The notes below the pieces were generated by a model that worked only from the letters and a program-made list of their open reading frames with translations, had not been told where the DNA came from and did not search any database. Shown here one piece after another: positions 1 through 11,900 of a DNA stretch of 64,000 nt. The position numbers and the translations under genes were made by a program. Position 1 is the stretch's first letter; every line of letters starts with the position of its first letter. The stretch is from Cristatella mucedo. Its lineage: Eukaryota; Bryozoa; Phylactolaemata; Cristatellidae. The stretch is from contig WPIO01000082.1 in assembly GCA_009760855.2 (NCBI GenBank), forward strand, positions 776,001-840,000, written 5' to 3'.

Positions 1-40
1 TCTCTCTCTCTCTCTCCCGTCCCTCTTTCCCTTCCTCGAG
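1..40. repeat. (TC)n microsatellite, left edge
   Basis: Pure then interrupted TC repeat at the window edge; it probably continues outside. Confidence 0.9.
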
Positions 41-705
41 GGACCGTTTTTTTGTGCGTGCACTTGCTCTGCGATCACTTAATGGTGTGTCTCCAAGATG
101 GCTTGTGTGCGTCCCGGTCGGCGAACTCTGGGCAAGACACCACTTGGTCGCATCCTGTGAGGCTGCAGTTGTCTTGGCCACTAGTGTCTGCCTCATCAGC
201 CAGCCGGCTGCACTCAGCTCGGATCTTGCTCCGGCATGCTTGTCTTGTGCCACGCCTTGTTGCCCCTGGAGGCCCAGGACGCCATCTCGAAGTTATGTAT
301 AAAGTGGCTGGCGAGGGGGAGGGGATGCTCCTGCCTAGCCATCACCACTGGTTCGCTCGTTGTGATGTCACGATGCCAGTCAGTGCATAGACGAGGTGAT
401 GTCGCCAAAGCTTCTTTAAAGAGAGAGAGAGCTGTCTAGGAGAGCTTGCCCGACCGGATGTCCGACTCGCGCTCGACGTCCATCCGACAGGTCGTCTGCT
501 CGGAGCGAAGCAGAGTGGACAGAATCCCCCTGAGACGGCAGCGTAAACCATTCGCAGGCGTGCAGAGGCCCGTGGCTTGCTGGGTTGCAAAATTAGTCGG
601 TGCGATTGGCTCCTTCAGAAGCCGGTATTCCTGGAAAGACGGCCATGCAATGTGCCGATGCACAATTGCTTCTATACCGAGCTTTTGCTAATGGGGCTGA
701 TACTG
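41..705. other. No gene recognised
   Basis: Open frames here are short, overlap on both strands and match nothing I know. No convincing exon or repeat was identified. Confidence 0.5.
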
Positions 706-1207
706 TGTACTGCTTGGCCAGTCCCTTACTTACGCTGACCCACAAGGCTCGCCACGGCTTGGCTCTTCTGTACCTAGCTGAACTGCTGCACCAGTTTCAG
801 CCTCTTCGTGCCCTCAGGTCCTGTATGGACAATAAATTAGCTGTTTTGTTCCTCATCTTAAAGACCGTTGGCGACAGAAGCTTTAGATCTGCAGGTCCTT
901 GACTGTGGAACTCCCTTTCACAATTCTTACGCTACGACAATTTCTCTCCTGCTGCCGGCTGTGGCTCGTCCTTTTCAGCGGTCCTGAGCTGCTATTTCCA
1001 TGCTACTCACTACCTCAATTGCTCTCTTGACTCTGCTATGCTTCCCACGTTCTCTTTGTTGCATGAGATGAAGTCTGTTGGCTCTGAATGGCGTCTGGAT
1101 GTGTACCGAAAGCCACTTAGGCTTTAAGAGCGCTATACAAAAATCTCCTGTATAACACCCACATAGTCTTTGTGGAGTTACAGACGGAGATACATTACAT
1201 TACATTA
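706..1207 (+). mobile_element. LINE family 1, 3' fragment
   Basis: The translation around 720-900 (LTHKARHGLA, LAELLHQFQP) matches the C-terminal part of the reverse-transcriptase copy at 52588-54232. The fragment runs through the family 3' UTR and ends in the TACAT tandem tail near 1190-1207. Stops and substitutions show it is dead. Confidence 0.85.
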
Positions 1208-3962
1208 CTCTCTGCAGGTGAGGTTATGAAGTTTATCTCTCCCTATGAAATGTGCCAGACAATGTGACTGGCATTTAGAAATACAGGTGTCGATGTTCTT
1301 TGGGGGCGAGTGGACCACTTTGGATGGCTGTAACAGTTTGCACCATGTCGATTGCCCACTAGCACTTTGAGTTCCCAAGCTAAGATGCTTGTATTGTGTG
1401 TTAAGCGGTAATGGTTAAAACGTAAAGGTCAGACGATTCAACAGCATCACATTCACTGCTAGCTCAAAAAATCTACAACCCTGGGAATGAAGATCCAACC
1501 TCATATTTCAGTTGTATGAACTGCTGCCAACAAAATGTCATTATAACGTTGCCATGCATGAGCTTGGAATATGTTTAGCAAATCGTGCATGGTTTGCTTA
1601 CCAGTACCAAAACATGCACATTGGCCCTGTTTTCCTGTTTCGAGACCAACCTCTGGCATCCTACATAGTAGCCATTTTTGAAGGGTATTTGGTACCACCG
1701 TCTGAGCACTGTAAATTAGCATTTTCTGGATGCAACCAAGCATCCCACACGCTAAAATTATATCTCAGCAACCGTGCCGGGCATTTTCCAGCAATCATCA
1801 AGAGTTTGAAGTATGCTTTATAGGGCATGCACAACTACAGAGCTGACTGGTTCTACACGATGTACTAATCGACGATGCGGTAGAAAAAAGAAATCGCCCA
1901 ATAGAGGTTTCTGATTTAAAAAAAGAAATAATTCTTTTAAGCAATCTACTAATTCATAACTGTCTTAAATTTTCAAAATGCATGTAACACCTTAAACTAG
2001 CTTCTCATAGCATCAATAGAAAACTTTGGATGCATATAGATCACCTTGGTTTTGGCATCTCCTGCTTTTGCGTAGTGCCTTAGCAGACTGCTCTTGTTTG
2101 CTGTGTGCTCTTACCTGTGCATAATTGAGAGACCTCTACTAACCAGTAGTTCTACTAACCAGCGGCCGTGAGTTTTTTGTATGTCAAGTTTACTGTAGCA
2201 GTTTTACATGGTTCTACGGCTCTATCAGGAAACGTAGTTGGCTGGTTTCTCACTCCAACTGCATGACCCATTTCTGGCAAAGTCTCAAAATAGGTCTGTC
2301 TGCTCATGCACAAAATTGGATGACTCACATCTTGACCGTTTCTAATGAAGGGCACGACTCAGTCAAGATGCATTTTTCTATAGTTGGATACTTTTTACCT
2401 TGCCATGTTTTGATGATGCTACCAAGAACTGTCCTTCAAAAACTGCTATTTCAGAACTCTCTAGAAAGAGCCAAAAATGTCGATTGTGCATGTTTTTTGC
2501 ACCTGTTTTGCACTTCGGTGCTGACTTTTTTGCCAACTTAATGGAGTGCTCGTGGAAACGAGATCCGAGTCAGCTAAAAAAAAACTAAGCCCACAGCATC
2601 CGTGTGGGTACCAGCTGCCACATCGAGGCATGTGCACATGTTGTAAGATCAGGCTGGTACTGCTGCTACTGTGTGTTGTCGGTGGCAATGAGTTGCATTG
2701 CCTGCATAGTCAGCCTCATGGTGTTGTTTGCTCTCGAAAGCAAAAACAAATTACTCAGTAAACCCAGAGATTGTCACTCGTACTGCACAAAAATGGTTAA
2801 TCAGCTGGACAGATACACTTGTGAAAAGCTTATGAATAGAGAATGACACAATGTCGAAAGTTGGACAATGCTGATCAGGTACTCCTTTGTTTTGGCATTG
2901 CATTGTGTATTGGACTGCTGCAGCTATGTACTGTTGGACATAGTAGAGGCTGATGTTTTTTCAAGACTTTGCTAATCAGTCTGAGAGAATTATGAGGTCT
3001 GTTGCCACATCGTATTAAAGGCTGTTTGAGGTGCGCCTCGCACCACATGCACCTGCTTCGTGCACGGAAATCTTGGAGGCATCGGCTGTGTGATCGCGTG
3101 TGCCTCCGGATTATTTGGTGTCCATGGGCTGTAAATGGTGTTGTGAAAAAGCCACTAAGCGATCTATTTTTCAGAAGGATCAGCAGGTAACTACCGTGCA
3201 TGCGCAGAAGCACTTCCTCTGCCAGTCGGCGGCAGCAGGGGTCGTAGAGCGGCTGTGTGTGCATGCCTTAGCAGACACAGTCGTTTGATCATCTTGTCGC
3301 TCGAGTGTTAGCCAGCATGTCGCTTGCATAGCCTCATGGGAGGCGATTACCCTCTCCTCAGCCCCTAGAAATAGGTGTGCGAGCCGGTGCATGCGCACCC
3401 TCAGCGCTCGAGCGGTACTTGACTCCAGGCTGTGGCGAGTAGCTTCCGTGTGAATAGGGCAGCTCGACCGAGTCTCCTTTCTCATTGCGAGGAAAGAGTG
3501 GTCTTGCATGTTTCCTCGTTTGGACGTCTGGTATGGTGGTATGTTGCTGGGCCCAGGCAGCAGTTATTTTTACCGATAGGATTGTGTGTAGCCATATTAG
3601 CCAAGCGTTTATGCTGTGTCGGAACGAACACGATGCCTGGCCACATGTCACACCCTAACCCCCCCCCCCGTAGCACGACGACCGGCAGTGGAGAGTGATC
3701 GAAGAGAAGATCCTTTACCGCCATGTGTTTTAAGAACCACGCTGACTACTCACAACGATCATGTCCCTAACCGCCAGCTCCTCTTGGTCTATGAGAGCAT
3801 AACCTTGCCCTGTCTTGCTGTAGCTATGTGTGATCTGTGCTGCCCATTTAATTCGCATCATTCCATTTTCCACCCGCGATTTATTGCATCTTTCTCGCTC
3901 GTCAGTTTGTCAAAGATGTTTAGCCCCTCGTGCTGACTGTCTGTGTAACTTATTTTGTGCAG
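1208..3962 (+). other. Non-coding DNA upstream of the TMCC exons, probably intron
   Basis: About 2.7 kb without a recognisable exon or full repeat. The first TMCC exon seen begins at a splice acceptor, so this is likely intron or upstream flank of that gene. The conserved upstream coiled-coil exons of TMCC proteins were not found here. Confidence 0.5.
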
Positions 3963-4212
3963 TTTAAAAATGCCGTTCCTGGATGATCAGTCCGCAGTCA
4001 TGGAGCAGATAATCACCATGAACAAGACGTCCTCTCTTTCTGATGGAAGCTCTACACGCGATGGTCCCCATGCCAACGGACATCTGGCTGCCCCGGTATC
4101 TCATCCCCCACATGCAGCCTTGGCTGCAGCAGCTGTGCCAACGCTCGAGGACAGTAACGCAGCCATACTCGAAGCTGTCGGGCACATCACATCAGATTTG
4201 GATTTACTCAAG
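3963..4212 (+). CDS. TMCC: TMCC exon a (linker before coiled coil)
   Basis: The acceptor is a T-rich tract ending GTGCAG at 3962 and the donor is AAG|GTAAGT at 4213. The exon is open back to the acceptor, so the ATG at 3970 may be an internal Met rather than the start. It encodes MPFLDDQSAVMEQI, a Ser/His/Ala-rich stretch, then the start of the helical region (DLDLLK). Exon end is phase 0. Confidence 0.85.
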
Positions 4213-4360
4213 GTAAGTCTGATGTCTGCTATTGCTTCGTTGATTCAGTAGGATATGGATCTGTAATGCTGCTTTGGTTTTAGATTGGCTCATACGTATT
4301 ACTTGCATCTACCTGCTCATAAAAACATTTGCCACTAAGACATCTCTCTCTCTCCCTTTA

Positions 4361-4393
<33 letters not shown>

Positions 4394-4415
4394 TCTGCCT
4401 GCTCTCTCTCTCTCT

Positions 4416-4490
<75 letters not shown>

Positions 4491-4498
4491 GCCTGCCT

Positions 4499-4554
<56 letters not shown>

Positions 4555-7500
4555 CCCACTGCCTCTTTTTCTCCCCTTTCTTTTTTTCTTCTTTCTTCCA
4601 CCCTTTCCCTCTCATGTCTTGTTCATCTCATTTATCTCTCTTTATCTCGGTGCAGCTCTACCCTTCAGCTACTGCTTCCTTACTACTGTCTCTTGTCAAT
4701 CAAGCATTGACTTCCTACTGCACCTATGTGTATGTGTCTCTCTTTTATTGGTCCCTTGTCTGTTTGCCTGCCCACCCACTCGCCTGCCTGCATGCCTGCC
4801 TTCCTGCCCGCGCGCCACCAGAGAACCGAATAGTATGGTCCCATAGGGCCGGTAAAGCAGTAATAGAGTATGGCTTGGGTGCATATATCTCGATGGAACG
4901 GGACGCAGAAGCACATGCTGAGGTACATTCAGTAAGCCATAATGTCTACAAGCACGGAATTTCTCGCATGCCTTAGATTTTACATATGTTGGAATGGAAA
5001 CATGTCAAATAGAGCGCTCAATTTTAGCATGCATAAGGGCACCAAAAACAATAAACATGGGTCGAGTAAAGGCTGTGAGAAGCTGTGGGCTGTTAGCTTC
5101 CTTTCACTCGGCATCCAGTTAGTGGTTGTCATAACGTCAGTCGGGTTTTAGGCCTTAAGAGCATAGAAACTAAATTCACGGTCTTCAAAGAATTTCAGAT
5201 TCATTAGAGGTACAACTAAGCATCTTGAGTCAGAGAAGCAGGTGGTACGATCCGATTACTTTTTAGGAAATATTTCATAGGGAGGTAGGTCAGAGCAAAA
5301 GGCCTGGAGATGAGTGGCAGATGACCTTTGACGTGCCACTTGTTGGGTAGATCCGCAAAGATCGGTGAGGTGTTCTAATTTTGTAACTTGAATTTCGACC
5401 TTTAGAATTTCATGGAATACTAGCCTGGCTGCAGAGTTTTTCACCAGCTGTAAGCATTTTATCCATAAGCAGGAAGACCAGTGAGAAGACGTGTAGATTG
5501 CAGATCAAAAATAAGCTAACAACTCTACTGACATAAAAGGAATAAGCCAATACAGACTTAGGAGGTCAGAATAAGAATTAGTGTTGTTTCTGCTATTTGA
5601 GATGGAGCTGCCACTGTTCCTTTAGCCAAGGGTCACATGGCTGAGTTAATCGGATTAAGCAATTAGCCTTTCTGCCGAAGATAAGTGTGACTGTAGGCGA
5701 ATACTGATTTGTCGGTAGCCCTGATAAAGCCAAGTCTGTAAGTCTGCCTTGAGAGTCCGGGAGGCAGTAAGATTCCTTGCTAGCCGTTATGAAAAGTTGT
5801 GCCTATACCTAGAGGGCCAGTGATTGTGGCAGTTTGTTGTGAAGATAGTATGCTAAATCAGCATGTCAGCATCAGGCTGCAGCCAAAGCAGACATCCAAA
5901 TCGCTTGGCGATGGTCACACTGCTGCATCGAATATTGAAAGAGTAGCGTTCGAGGTTGTACTCGCATTGCATGCTCATGCAGTAGGTTTCACCGATTCCT
6001 GTCAACAGCTGGCTGTGTGAATTCAGTTCATCAATCCGAGTGCTGCTGTTGACCATGAACGTTTCATACTAGGTACAGCTGACCGTGGTCGGAATAGCAT
6101 GTTTGTCTGTCCATTTGTTCACACGTCAATCGCCAGCCGGTGGTCATTGTTAGCCAAGTCATGGTGTCTTAGTTTCAGGCTCGCGAGATCTCGGTTCGAA
6201 CCCTGGTGATAAGATTTTCATTGGTTGAGCTGATAACGACAATAACCTAGTGTGGTCTGCAGTGCTCCCGTGGTACAGCTGCCTCCCACTCGGGATTAGG
6301 CAGCAGCCTGAATTGTTCTCCAGAAAATGTCAACACCGATCTCAGGGTCAGGGCAATGTGTTTCCACCCTGTGAACGAGGCCATGTTTTTGCTTTGTTTC
6401 TACTTCCGCGTCTGTATCTTTCTTTCCACTCCTAGAGCAAGTGGTTCTGTCGGCACTCAGAGTTTGGAGAGGACCTGTGCCTTCTCTACTGAGATTCTAA
6501 TGAGTGGTTCGTATGCTGTTGTTGGGTAAACCTGATGGGTGACTTAAGGGGGCGCTGAGCCTTTAGATGGCTGAACCGTGTGACCTTGCCCGAACCAGCT
6601 GGTCGTTCTGGTTGGCAAGTTCGTTCTATCGCCTTAAGGGAGCTTGTCGATCCCTCCACTTCCCCCTCCACCACCTTCCGCTGCTTCCTTGATGTCGGCA
6701 AAGTCAAAAAGGCAGCTGCGGCAGCAAGGACATGTATTCATGAAGTCGAGGCTCGGTTAAATTGCATGCATGCTTACATGTGTGACGTCCAATCGCATCG
6801 CTACCGACCGACCGACTGTGATCGTCACTCGGGCGCGTCGTGTGATCGATTGTCACTCAGGCGCATCAGGCCTGCCGTCTGTCAGCGTGTGCACGCCGCC
6901 GCCCGCGAGTAGCAACGTATGCACTGCTGCTGTGTTCCGTGCAGCTGCACTGCACCGAGCTGCAAGACGAGGTGGCCTCAGTGAAGCAGTCATTCGAGGA
7001 GGAGCGATACCGCTGCGAGAGGCTCGAGGAGCACCTCAACGACATGGCCGAGCTCTATCAGAACGAGCTGGCCAACCTCAAGCAGGTCCGTGATGCTCGT
7101 GCGAAGCCTGCTGAAGCCGCCGCAGCAGCAATAGCCGCCTGGCTATCTGGCTGGCTGGCTGGCTGGCTGACTGACTCGGGGAAGCGGGCAGAGGCCTACC
7201 GAGTGCCAGCAGCAGCGTACCTTGGTCTTTCCCACACGCCAGACTAGTTTGCCTATATCCACTCACCGGGTTGTGACGCGAGTGTCCTCGTCTGCAGAGC
7301 GACTTCGTCTGTAAGCTGCCCGTTTGCTGTGTTTTGTGGTAGCTCGATGTGAAGCGCCACATTTCAATTGAAGTCGTTCTTCAGTGCCTTTAGATTGTCG
7401 TGAATTGGCATTGTCTCTTACATGATTCTTGTTGTTTGCAGTGTCCCGTGTTAGGAATTTGTACAATGTCGGCTGGCCACCTCTGTGTGTTTGCCAATTA

Positions 7501-7619
7501 GAAAGGTAGTAAGTTGTCGTTGAAGTGTTAGCAATTATCGTTTTGTCGAACTATAGGGCCACTGCTGTTCAAATTGCACGATGAATATAGGGCTCTACTG
7601 ATGTTACCATGACTATACG

Positions 7620-7652
<33 letters not shown>

Positions 7653-8668
7653 CGCACATGCGCACCTGCTGCCGAGACTCATGCCAGCTTTTGTTTTCTG
7701 CTGTATGTCTTTTTGCTTGCACTGCAGGTAGCTCCTGGCCATTCTTAAATGAGCTTGTCTTACCTGCAGTACGGCTCTTGACACTAAGTAAAAGTGGGAG
7801 ATTTCTTGCACGGACACTCATATGCAGCGCATCTGCCCCTTCTTCGTGCTCAAGTTGTTTAGCAAGCTGTGCTGCCACTGGTATAGTTTATTACAGATTT
7901 TTCATTTGCATTTCAGCATACGTGACTATGCAGTCCACCTTAACCTCACCTCCCCACCCATCTAGCAGATCATAGTGCTTTTAAGGCAGCCTTTAACGGT
8001 GACCATAATTTTTTTTTAGGAAGTGGCAAACATGGAAGAAAAGCTTGAATATCAACTTGAGGAACGTACCCGAGACATGCACGAGGCGCTAGAGAGCTGT
8101 CACACAAAGGTGAGCTTCTCTCCAGATCCTTGGTGGACAGGAGAGACAGAGAGAGTGACAGAGAGAAACAGACAGATAGAGAGACAAAAAGAGGAGAAAG
8201 AGACACAGGGAGGCTGACAGACAGAGAGGGAGGGAGACAGAGAGACAAAGAGAAGGGAGACAGAGAGGAAGAGAGAAGAGACAAGAGACAGCTGAACGGA
8301 GGCAGACTGATATCAAAGGAAACTGACAGCGACAGAAGCATTGGTAAATTCTGTTTGTGTGTGTGCACGTACATGCTGTGATTACAATGCATCCAAGATG
8401 TGAGAGACGTGCTGCCTGGAGCAGTAGAGGAGCCGATCAAGACTTTCTAGTCGGCTTCATATGTTGCTCTCACACATCGTGGTTTGCAGATATCGAAGAT
8501 GGAACTGCAAAGTCAGCATCAGCAGCTGATCAACGTGGATAGTGTCGACAATGCAACTGCCAAAGTGCTTGTTACGAAGCTAATCAACGTGGTGCTGGCC
8601 ATACTGGCCATAATTCTGTTTTGTATCTCTACCGTTACATCAATAATTAATCCTTTCATCAATAACAG
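3963..8668 (+). CDS. TMCC: TMCC family transmembrane and coiled-coil protein, 3' part of gene
   Basis: TMCC1/2/3 are ER-associated membrane proteins with a C-terminal coiled coil followed by two closely spaced membrane helices. Four exons join in frame: 3963-4212, 6945-7085, 8020-8109 and 8490-8668. In order they encode a low-complexity Ser/Ala linker, the coiled coil with the family motif EERYRCERLEEHLND, a second helix (EKLEYQLEERTRDMHEALES), and the segment DNATAKVLVTKLINVV leading into a hydrophobic helix. Exon junctions are phase 0 except the last, where an AG split codon matches the position of MKTR in vertebrate proteins. The N-terminal half and promoter lie outside the window. The second membrane helix is unplaced; see the candidate at 8704-8950. 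The family is certain; the paralogue cannot be assigned. Confidence 0.9.
4343..4557. repeat. (CT)n microsatellite in TMCC intron
   Basis: About 215 bp of nearly pure CT, interrupted by short TGCCTG segments at three places. The long Leu-Ser open frames crossing it are artefacts. Confidence 0.97.
4558..5149 (+). other. TMCC intron, nothing recognised
   Basis: C/T-rich shoulder of the microsatellite followed by unremarkable sequence; no exon signature. Confidence 0.5.
5150..5560 (-). mobile_element. LINE family 2, old body fragment
   Basis: Degenerate but collinear with 59250-59650: the words for gcatagaaactaaat, cggtcttcaaag, aagcaggtggtacgat and ctgcagagtttttcaccagctgtaa appear in the same order. 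Reverse-strand coding remnant, lying in the TMCC intron. Confidence 0.55.
5561..6944 (+). other. TMCC intron, mostly unassigned
   Basis: Apart from the tRNA-like piece at 6148-6225 no repeat or exon was recognised. The tract ends at the acceptor of exon b. Confidence 0.5.
6148..6225 (+). repeat. tRNA-like SINE head relic
   Basis: An A-box-like TAGCCAAGTCATGG is followed about 40 bases later by a perfect B box GGTTCGAACCC. It has no complete tRNA cloverleaf and sits in an intron, so it is read as a SINE relic rather than a tRNA gene. Confidence 0.5.
6945..7085 (+). CDS. TMCC: TMCC exon b (coiled coil core)
   Basis: The acceptor is GTGCAG ending at 6944 and the donor CAG|GTCCGT at 7086. It has 47 codons, phase 0 to phase 0. 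It contains the most conserved block of the family, EERYRCERLEEHLND followed by YQNELANLKQ, aligning with EERYRYERLEEQLND in vertebrate TMCC2. Confidence 0.93.
7619..7656. repeat. (GT)n(GC)n microsatellite
   Basis: GT dinucleotides running into GC alternation, potentially Z-DNA forming. Confidence 0.9.
8020..8109 (+). CDS. TMCC: TMCC exon c (second helical block)
   Basis: The acceptor is a run of T ending TTTTAG at 8019 and the donor AAG|GTGAGC. Thirty codons, phase 0, encoding EVANMEEKLEYQLEERTRDM and HEALESCHTK, aligning with the ASMEEK...RARDIQEAVESC block of TMCC2. Confidence 0.92.
8136..8300. repeat. Imperfect (GA)n/(GACA)n purine tract
   Basis: Almost all-purine + strand with GACAGAGA units directly after exon c. 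Confidence 0.85.
8490..8668 (+). CDS. TMCC: TMCC exon d (first membrane helix)
   Basis: The acceptor is GGTTTGCAG at 8489. It encodes ISKMELQSQHQQLINVDSVD, NATAKVLVTKL, then a hydrophobic run INVVLAILAIILFCISTVTS and INPFINN. A donor AG|GTAGGG at 8669 splits an Arg codon, exactly where vertebrate TMCC exons break before the second helix. Reading through gives an immediate TAG. Confidence 0.92.
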
Positions 8669-8703
8669 GTAGGGTGCATTCTCTTTGCACTGTGTGGTGG
8701 CAG

Positions 8704-8950
8704 CCAAGGTGCTGAGGGGTTCCTACTCATTGTTAGTACCGCTCTGTTCATATGCTGGTTCTCTGAGATGTCTGCAGAGTTGATTCGGTCACTGCTAAAA
8801 TACTGTAGATCGTCATTGAGCCACTGTGCGCCGAAGCTGCTGACTGCTTACAGTGTTGGGTGGGCGGCAACCTGGCCTCTTCAGGCTTCGTGCTTGCAGC
8901 TCGGTCTTTCGTTCTTTCTTGCTACTGCTGTAAAGCTTGTGAAGAAGTAG
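8704..8950 (+). CDS. Candidate TMCC terminal exon with second membrane helix
   Basis: After GGCAG at 8703 an open frame in the phase required by exon d reads QGAEGFLLIVSTALFICWFS followed by EMSAELIRSLLKYC and ends at TAG 8948-8950. A hydrophobic helix, a Trp and then an amphipathic tail is what TMCC proteins have after MKTR. The problem is that the implied intron would be only 35 bases. Either a frameshift separates the two parts, this is a degenerated exon, or the true last exon lies elsewhere. Confidence 0.4.
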
Positions 8951-11900
8951 TGGCCATTTTTTTGAGGCTCGGTACCTGTACCCTTATGATGGTATTGTGA
9001 GGTTAGTTGTCTTTGTTCTTGGTTTTGCAGCAAAGGCATACTGGACCTTCGGGTTTATATATGATGCCAGACGACTTGCTAAAGGTTATGGGGTTAGGGT
9101 GACTCGAACCAGAACCTTAGGACCCGCTGTTGGCGCTTTGTTCGTGCTTAGCAATATTTATATAGGTTTTGCATCGGAATGCGTTAGGTAAATCATGTAC
9201 GTATTTTCTCAGTTTCAGCTTGACTCACGGCAGGTACAGTTTATCTGGTTTTGTGTGTGTGTAAGAGTGCTAAGTCTTGCACTTGTCTTTCCCCTTCCTT
9301 CCCTGCTACTTCCAGCCGACGCTATAACAGCAGCTCAGCCGGCACCTTGCACAGGCTTATCTGAGTGCTACACTCTTTGGCTTCTGCGGGCACTGTGCAT
9401 TCATGGTGCCAATGACATGCTGTATCGGCCTTTGATGTTTTGCATATTCCTTGTCAATTAATTTTTCTTGCTGCTAGCTTTTTTTGGATTGCTGCTTACG
9501 ACTTTATGTCGTCCTGCATCTGTCGTGTGGTCTCTTGAACTGTGGTGGCTGTTACTGGTTGCATTTTTGCTACTCGTATGGCTAAAACGTAACGAGTAGC
9601 CAAAGATAAGTCCAAACCGAAACGAATGTCGCCATACTTTATATTGCTATTGCTCTGTGCTCGTAATGCCAAGCGTGATTGATCTGATAGACCTACTTGA
9701 AGTTTGCTGGTACTCGTGGCTATGAATATGGGAATATGCAATCTCGATGGCATACCAGCACGTGCTTGAGTTGTGATCCAGGGAGTGAAGATAATATAGA
9801 GAGACCAGAGAGAGGGAGGGAGAGAGAGCTGAGTGCCGTTAGAAACCAGTGAAGTTGGTATTTTGAGAATGTAAAGCTTTTGTTCTTATCATATTTGCTG
9901 TCGTAACTATATTATCGCATTACAAAGAGCCAGCATGAAATTCTCCGTAGACTTGGAAGCTGTCTGTAAGTATGCGTGGCTGACGGTGGAAATTACTTGG
10001 TTCACTTACGGTTGGTGTTTCTCTATGCTTCTATGCTTGTATGTGAAATTTTTACTCTACCTTCCCGGAACCACTGCTTTTTGCTTCTTTCACCATTATT
10101 GTTCGACAGTGCATCGATGTGTTCTTTCAGACACAAAGCAATTTGTTACATTTTTCTTCATGTCTACTTCCTGAACACGGCTCGTGGTTTCGCTAGGGGA
10201 AATGAGGCTGGCGTGCACATGCATTTGTGCGTGCGTTGGTATGTGCTTGTACGTTGTACATTTTGTGTGAGTGTACACGAACGCACGCCACTTGAGTGCT
10301 TGTGGCATGAATTTACAGTGTTTGTGTTTGTGTGTGCAAAAGTAAACATTGGCTTATTCAACAGTCTTGTTTTGACAACCTTAGCCGAAGCAGATGCGCG
10401 CGGCATTGAAGCCTTGATCCTGCTTTCGAGGGGCAGTAAAGAGCTGTAGGATTCGATTGCACGACCTGGGCTCTTCAGTGCTATGTCGCAGTATGTGGAA
10501 GGCGTATAGTGGTAGAAGTGCTATGTCGAATGCAGAAGACGTCGTAGGATGTGGGTGGGCTTATTCGTTAACTGTGTGTGCTCGACGAAGTCCATTGTGA
10601 GGAAGGGTTGTTGCGAGATCAGTTGTCCACCATGTGACATCTGCAGTGCAGACACACTGGTGCCACTGCTGAAGCCTGGAGTATTGATCGAGCGAGAGTG
10701 ACGTGCCGGAATCCATTATATAAATATTAACTATATCTCTCCTTGCATTAGATCTGCTCCACCTACTTCCCCCTCAATTGAGCGAGTACTGCAACTCCTA
10801 ACCGATCGGCCAACATGCCAGCATTATCGAGGTCTTATCAATCCTAATACGATCGACCAGGTTGGGGAACAGCGTCTGTGGCCCTTTCTGATCGTCTGAC
10901 CTGGCTCACTTACGGACTTAGAACGTCAAGGGCTGTGTTCTCAGCTGCTGCGCTGGTGTCCGGAATGTTTTTTGTCAGTGGTGCTTTGCCAGCGCTCTCG
11001 TCCTCGAGGAGCCACTGCCTCGGCCCGTTAGTCGCCCAAGTGCTTCGCAAGCACTGCTCGCATGTCACGGCGATGCAAGCGGCCACTCAGCGGCATTTTT
11101 GCCGCGACCGACCATCACTGTGGCGCATCCGGCTTGCAGGTGGAAAACGGTCACTCTTGCCATCGTCGTCGTCGCAGTCGTTCTCGCCACGAACCACTGG
11201 GAGCAGCTGAAGGCGACGTTGCTGCCCGGCCTGGCGCACGCTGCCTAGCCGTCACGCTGGCTCTCTCTCTCTTCTCTCTGCGGCCCGCACGCCTCCCTTT
11301 GGACGCAGGCGTGCCAGAGCTTCGCTGCCGGAAGCTGGAAGAGAGAGTGTCCCCTTGCGCTTGGACAGCTGCTACCCTCTCTTGGAAGGTGCGCCTTGGT
11401 GGTTTGGCAGCAAGCAGCCTCCAGTCAAGCATTTATTGATATTGCATCCGATCTTTTTTTAGTCAGCGTTTACTCAGAATAGGTGGCCTGCACTGACCGG
11501 CATAGGCTAAGCTGCAGACGAATGCGTGTGCGCGTACGCACATATATATATATATATATGTATATGTATATATGTATATATATATATATATATATAATGT
11601 ATATACATGTGTGTAGACATGCTAGTGTTGTTGGTGCCGTGGGCCATTTAGCTCCGCTGCCTCAACTCCTCTGCGCTGCATAATCGGTTGTGCAATTGTA
11701 GCCCCAAACACGTTGCCGAAGGGTTTCGGTTTCGAATAACCGAGCGACCGTGCATTTTCTATTTTCGTTTTCCTCTACTCCGAAGAGCAGCCTGAGCTGC
11801 AGGGCAGCGTCAGTGGCCGCGGAGGAGCACACTGCAGATGTGGCAGTACCCCGTCGTGCGAAGCGTTTGTTGTTCGCATGCCACACAGTGCTCCTGCCAA

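Noticed and set aside
3963-3972. ATG at 3970 as the TMCC start codon
   Set aside because: A splice acceptor lies seven bases upstream and family members have a long N-terminal part before this block, so it is more likely an internal Met.
4274-4976. Long Leu/Ser-repeat open frames on + and Glu/Arg-repeat frames on -
   Set aside because: They are translations of a (CT)n microsatellite, which cannot generate stops in any frame.
11062-11439. 125-codon + strand ORF
   Set aside because: Low-complexity Arg/Ala composition with overlapping open frames on the other strand; no family recognised.
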